This document shows positions 5,265 through 8,445 of a DNA stretch of 8,445 nt, in pieces. Position 1 is the first letter of the stretch. Every line of letters begins with the position of its first letter. The translations under genes were made by a program, and so were the position numbers. The notes below the pieces were generated by a model. That model searched no databases and was not told the DNA's origin. It worked only from the letters and a program-made list of their open reading frames with translations. The stretch comes from an uncultured Bordetella sp. (lineage in GTDB: Bacteria > Pseudomonadota > Gammaproteobacteria > Burkholderiales > Burkholderiaceae_B): the NCBI GenBank assembly GCA_937881145.1, contig CALGFL010000305.1, forward strand, positions 1 through 8,445. The letters run 5' to 3'.

Positions 5265-6956
5265 ATGCCCACATTCTCCGGCGCCGAGTCGGCGCAAGAC
5301 GCCCTTGAACAAGCGATGCGCCTGGGCGCGCAGGGCCGGTTCGAGCAGGCTGTCGCGGCCTATGAACAAGCGCTGGCGCAAGATCCCGAGCTCGTGGAGG
5401 CCTATATGGGCCTGGGCCTGATGCTGACGACTTTGGGCAGGCTGCCCGAGGCGATCCAGGCCTGCCAGGGCGCCCTGGCGCTGCGGCCCGAACTGCCCGA
5501 GCTGCACAACAATCTGGGCTCTCTGTTCAACTGCCTGAACCAGCATGCGCAGGCCGAAGCAGCCCTGCGCCAGGCCATCGCCCTGCGGCCTCTTTACGTC
5601 GAGGCGCATTACGGCCTGGGCATGACGCTCGTCGCCATGAACAGGCTCGAAGAAGCCGAGGCGGTTTTTCAACTGGCGATCGTCCTGCGGCCCGATATGG
5701 CCGATGCGCATCGGCAACTGGCGTCGGTGTTTGCGCGGCGCAACCTGCCGCGGCAGGCCGAGATCGCCTATCGGCAAGCGTTGGCGCTGCAGCCGGACCA
5801 TGCCGAAAGCCTCAAGCGCCTGGGGGCCGTGCTGCACGGGCAGCAGAGGCTGCAGGAGGCCGTCGAGGCTTACCGGCAAGCGCTGGCCGTGCAGCCCGAC
5901 ATGGCCGACGTGCTGCACAACCTGGGCACGGCCCTGGGGCAGCTGGGCCGACTGCCCGAGGCCGAAGCCGCGCTGCGCCGCGCCCTGGCTTTGCGCCCCG
6001 GCTATGCCGAGACCCAGTTCGGCCTGGGCATGATCCTGCTGGGCGCGGGCCGCCTGGACGAGGGCTGGCCGTTCTACGAGTCGCGCCATCGCACCAGGCG
6101 GCGCCTGCAGCACGCTCTGCATCCCGGCCTGGGGCCGCAGTGTCCATCATGGCAGGGCGAACCGCTGGCGGGCAAATCGCTGCTGGTCTGGCACGAGCAA
6201 GGCTTTGGCGACGTGATCCAGTTCGGGCGCTATCTGTCCGTGCTCAAGGCCCAGGGTGCGGCGCGCATCACCCTGGCGTGCTTTCCCGAGTTGCGGGCCC
6301 TGTGCGCGGGCATTCCCGGCATCGAAGCAGTCGAGGTCGACGCCGCCGTGGCCTTGATGCCCGAGCACGACTACCAGACCTTCGTCATGGCCATACCGCG
6401 TTGGCTGAACACCTCGCTGCAGACCATTGCGCCCGCCGTCTATCTGCAGGCCGATGCGCGGCGCGCCCAGACCTGGCGCGAGCGGCTGGCGGGGCTGCCC
6501 GGCCGGAAAATAGGCCTGGCCTGGCGCGGCAGCGTCACCAACCTGAACGACAGCGGCCGTTCGCTGTCTTCGCTGGCCGTGCTGGAACCGTTGTGGCGCG
6601 TGCCCGGCCTGAGCTTCGTCAGCCTGCAAAAAGGCCCGGGCGAAGACCAGGCCCGCAATCCGCCGCCAGGACAGCCGCTGCTGCATCTGGGGTCGGAGAT
6701 TGCCGACTTCGCCGATACCGCGGCCATTGTCGAGCAGCTCGACCTGGTCATCAGCGTGGACACCGCGGTCGCGCATCTGGCCGGCTCGATGGGCAAGCGC
6801 TGCTGGGTGATGCTGCCCGCGCTGAACGTGGACTGGCGCTGGCTGCGCGAGCGCGAGGACAGCCCCTGGTATCCGGGAACCATGCGCTTGTTCCGGCAAA
6901 CTGAGCCGGGACGTTGGGATGCGATTGTCATGGCGATGGCCCAGGCGCTGCGATAA
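5265..6956 (+). CDS. TPR-repeat protein with C-terminal GT9-like glycosyltransferase domain, paralogue 2
   Basis: This 563-residue protein has the same design as the product of 692-2551. Eight 34-residue TPR units run from about 10 to 281, one fewer than in paralogue 1, and a GT-B-like domain spans about 294-560. Motifs are GFGDVIQFGRYL (313-324), GLAWRG (417-422), ISVDTAVAHLAG (496-507), DWRW (523-526) and SPWYP (533-537). D316 and D499/H504 are the candidate catalytic and nucleotide-sugar residues by resemblance to heptosyltransferases. In the two GT-domain blocks I aligned by eye, about two thirds of residues are identical to paralogue 1. A glycosyltransferase role is inferred; donor and acceptor are unknown. 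The ATG at 5265 is the only plausible start: no ATG, GTG or TTG lies in frame through the gap and the first TPR begins at once. It lacks a clear Shine-Dalgarno site, and a hairpin covers that region. The LysE-like gene follows after 30 bp, possibly on the same transcript. Confidence 0.88.
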   Translation: MPTFSGAESAQDALEQAMRLGAQGRFEQAVAAYEQALAQDPELVEAYMGLGLMLTTLGRLPEAIQACQGALALRPELPELHNNLGSLFNCLNQHAQAEAALRQAIALRPLYVEAHYGLGMTLVAMNRLEEAEAVFQLAIVLRPDMADAHRQLASVFARRNLPRQAEIAYRQALALQPDHAESLKRLGAVLHGQQRLQEAVEAYRQALAVQPDMADVLHNLGTALGQLGRLPEAEAALRRALALRPGYAETQFGLGMILLGAGRLDEGWPFYESRHRTRRRLQHALHPGLGPQCPSWQGEPLAGKSLLVWHEQGFGDVIQFGRYLSVLKAQGAARITLACFPELRALCAGIPGIEAVEVDAAVALMPEHDYQTFVMAIPRWLNTSLQTIAPAVYLQADARRAQTWRERLAGLPGRKIGLAWRGSVTNLNDSGRSLSSLAVLEPLWRVPGLSFVSLQKGPGEDQARNPPPGQPLLHLGSEIADFADTAAIVEQLDLVISVDTAVAHLAGSMGKRCWVMLPALNVDWRWLREREDSPWYPGTMRLFRQTEPGRWDAIVMAMAQALR

Positions 6957-6959
6957 TCT

Positions 6960-6981
6960 GGCTTCCAATGCCATCGGAGCC
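6960..6981 (+). promoter_or_regulatory. Small inverted repeat covering the ribosome binding site of the LysE-like gene
   Basis: GGCTTCC (6960-6966) can pair with GGAGCC (6976-6981) through six base pairs with one bulged T and a 9-base loop. The right arm contains GGAG, the Shine-Dalgarno site 7 bases before the ATG at 6987. No T-run follows, so it is not a terminator. Short pairings of this kind arise easily in GC-rich DNA, so function is uncertain. Confidence 0.25.
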
Positions 6982-6986
6982 CTCCC

Positions 6987-7622
6987 ATGCCCGAATTCTC
7001 GAATCTGATCGCCTTCGCCCTCATTTGCCTCGGCATGGTGCTGACGCCCGGGCCGAACATGATCTATCTCGTTTCCCGCTCCATCTGCCAGGGCCGGGTC
7101 GCGGGGCTGATCTCGCTGGGCGGCGTGGCGCTGGGCTTTGTCTTCTATATGCTGTGCGCCGCGTTGGGCATCACGGCGCTGTTACTGGCCATTCCGTATG
7201 CCTACGACCTGCTGCGAATCGGCGGCGGGCTCTATCTGCTCTATCTCGCCTGGCAGGCGGTCAAGCCCGGCGGGCGCTCGCCGTTCCACGTGCGCGATCT
7301 TCCTGTGGACAGCTCGCGCAAACTGTTCACGATGGGTTTCGTGACGAGCCTGCTCAACCCGAAGATCGCGGTCATGTACCTGTCGCTGCTGCCGCAGTTC
7401 ATCAGCCCCGCGGGCCACGGCAGCGTGCTGGCGCAATCGCTGGTGCTGGGTTCGACGCAAATTTTCATCAGCCTGAGCGTCAACGCGGTGATCGCCATGA
7501 TGGCCGGCTCCATCGCCGTGTTCCTGGCCAGGCGGCCTTCCTGGCAGACGGTGCAGCGCTATCTGATGGGTACCGTGCTTGCCGGGCTGGCCGTGCGCAT
7601 GGCGCTCGAAAGCCGGCGTTGA
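6987..7622 (+). CDS. LysE/RhtB family amino-acid exporter
   Basis: This 211-residue hydrophobic protein is of the usual length for LysE/RhtB translocators, which export amino acids or related metabolites across the inner membrane using the ion gradient. Diagnostic motifs are TPGPNM (20-25) after the first membrane segment and SLLNPKIAVMYLSLLPQF (121-138) in the middle. About six hydrophobic stretches are visible (roughly 5-25, 38-60, 62-92 as a close pair, 118-140, 148-180 and 190-206). The substrate cannot be told from sequence; threonine, homoserine, lysine, leucine and others are known in the family. The ATG at 6987 has GGAG 7 bases upstream. It starts 30 bp after the TPR-glycosyltransferase gene and ends 46 bp before an EamA-type transporter on the same strand. 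The usual divergent LysR-type regulator gene is not adjacent. Confidence 0.92.
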   Translation: MPEFSNLIAFALICLGMVLTPGPNMIYLVSRSICQGRVAGLISLGGVALGFVFYMLCAALGITALLLAIPYAYDLLRIGGGLYLLYLAWQAVKPGGRSPFHVRDLPVDSSRKLFTMGFVTSLLNPKIAVMYLSLLPQFISPAGHGSVLAQSLVLGSTQIFISLSVNAVIAMMAGSIAVFLARRPSWQTVQRYLMGTVLAGLAVRMALESRR

Positions 7623-7641
7623 CTAGGTTTGCCGCCCCGTC

Positions 7642-7653
7642 GGCTTTAAAGCC
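7642..7653 (+). repeat. Perfect 12-bp palindrome between the two exporter genes
   Basis: GGCTTTAAAGCC is fully self-complementary and sits in the 46-bp gap. It is flanked by CCCC (7635-7638) and a G-run (7656-7661), which could pair outside it and hide the GGGGGGA ribosome binding site of the following gene. With no T-run after it, a rho-independent terminator is unlikely; an operator or a translation-control hairpin are alternatives. Function inferred only. Confidence 0.4.
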
Positions 7654-7668
7654 CTGGGGGGACATCCC

Positions 7669-8445
7669 ATGAACCGATCCATTCTCTACGCCTTGGCGGC
7701 CGCGGTGCTGTTCGGCGCCAGCACGCCGCTTGCCAAGGTGCTGACCGGGGGCGTGCCGCCCATTTTGCTGGCCGGCCTGCTTTATCTCGGCAGCGGCCTG
7801 GGCCTGACGATCATCCGTCTCGCGCGCGATCGCGGCTGGCAGGCCCCCGGCCTGAAAGCGGCTGAATGGCCCTGGTTGCTCGGCGCCATCGGCTTCGGCG
7901 GCGTGCTCGGCCCCGTTGCGTTGATGGTCGGCCTGACCAGCACGACGGGAGCGGCGGCTTCGTTGCTGCTCAACCTCGAAGCCGTACTGACGGCGCTGCT
8001 GGCCTGGCTCGCCTTCAAGGAAAACACCGACAGCCGCATTGTGCTCGGCATGGCGGCCATCGTCGCCGGCGGCATGCTGCTGTCGTGGCCGCACGGCCAG
8101 ATCGGGCATTCGACCTGGCATGGCCCGGCGGCCATCGCCGCGGCGTGCCTGTGCTGGGCCATCGACAACAATCTCACGCGCAAGGTGTCCGCATCGGACG
8201 CGCTTTTCATCGCCGGCAGCAAGGGGCTCGCGGCCGGCGTGGTGAACGTCGCGCTGGCGCTGCTGCTGGGCGCGGCATTGCCGCCCGCGCATGTGGCCTT
8301 GTCGGCGATGACGCTGGGCTTGTTCGGCTACGGCATCAGCCTGGTGATGTTCGTGATGGCGCTGCGAGGTCTGGGTTCGTCGCGCACGGGGGCGTATTTC
8401 TCGACAGCGCCTTTAGTCGGCGCAGCCATCGCGCTCTTGTTCCTG
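7669..8445 (+). CDS. EamA/DMT family transporter, 3'-truncated by window edge
   Basis: From the ATG at 7669, 259 residues are read before the window ends, with no stop. The sequence is hydrophobic throughout, with the two-fold EamA repeat of drug/metabolite transporters. The first repeat opens with ALAAAVLFGASTPLAKVL (8-25) and closes with SLLLNLEAVLTALLAWLAFKE (98-118). The second opens around ACLCWAIDNNLTRKV (159-173) and is reaching its matching end, SSRTGAYFSTAPLVGA (237-252), at the edge. The missing part is probably only the last membrane segments (family total about 280-300). These are usually ten-segment inner-membrane exporters of amino acids or other small molecules; the substrate is unknown. 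The start is supported by GGGGGGA 6 bases upstream. It follows the LysE-like gene by 46 bp, so two exporters may form a transcription unit, though the palindrome between them leaves room for separate control. Confidence 0.9.
   Translation, partial: MNRSILYALAAAVLFGASTPLAKVLTGGVPPILLAGLLYLGSGLGLTIIRLARDRGWQAPGLKAAEWPWLLGAIGFGGVLGPVALMVGLTSTTGAAASLLLNLEAVLTALLAWLAFKENTDSRIVLGMAAIVAGGMLLSWPHGQIGHSTWHGPAAIAAACLCWAIDNNLTRKVSASDALFIAGSKGLAAGVVNVALALLLGAALPPAHVALSAMTLGLFGYGISLVMFVMALRGLGSSRTGAYFSTAPLVGAAIALLFL

Noticed and set aside
5147..5272. N-terminal extension of the FMN reductase by 42 residues to an ATG at 5272
   Set aside because: The extension is unlike the family and would overlap the start of the divergent gene. 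The ATG at 5146 has a good ribosome binding site and gives the normal length.
4992..6122. 376-codon open frame on the minus strand, antisense to the second TPR-glycosyltransferase
   Set aside because: Rich in Q, R, G and A with no family motif; it mirrors the repetitive TPR coding and crosses the divergent control region. It is a GC-rich antisense shadow.

Overview
The window looks like chromosomal DNA of a GC-rich betaproteobacterium. Codon third positions are mostly G or C and genes are tightly packed. The gene families resemble those of Burkholderiales, perhaps Bordetella, Achromobacter or relatives. That placement rests on base composition and protein style, not on a marker gene. I see no rRNA, tRNA, CRISPR array, insertion sequence, prophage gene or attachment site.

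Layout. The left edge cuts into a plus-strand gene for a CPBP-type intramembrane protease (1-732). Its 3' end overlaps by 41 bp, tail to tail, the end of a minus-strand gene for a TPR protein with a GT9-like glycosyltransferase domain (692-2551). Upstream of that, also on the minus strand and separated by 20, 45 and 55 bp, are an MgtC/SapB membrane protein (2572-3252), a BaiN/HI0933-like flavoprotein (3298-4530) and an NADPH-dependent FMN/quinone reductase (4586-5146). These four may be read from one promoter in the 118-bp divergent gap at 5147-5264. Rightwards from the same gap runs a second TPR-glycosyltransferase gene (5265-6956), a paralogue of the first. It is followed after 30 bp by a LysE/RhtB exporter (6987-7622) and after 46 bp by an EamA/DMT transporter that runs off the right edge (7669-8445).

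How the genes may work together. Two paralogous TPR-glycosyltransferases, in inverted orientation with their 5' ends facing, bracket three genes. Both keep the motifs expected of an active GT-B enzyme of the heptosyltransferase type, so both probably modify a protein or surface glycan; donor and acceptor cannot be read from the sequence. The two flavin enzymes next to each other suggest a redox or detoxification function. The last two plus-strand genes are metabolite exporters. Beyond the paralogue pair, the order could simply reflect ordinary housekeeping gene packing.

The most unusual signals are the inverted paralogue pair and a strong inverted repeat in the divergent gap. The repeat ends 4 bases before the second glycosyltransferase start, and a perfect 8-bp palindrome within it falls in the spacer of a candidate promoter reading the other way. 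I found no clear previously undescribed system.
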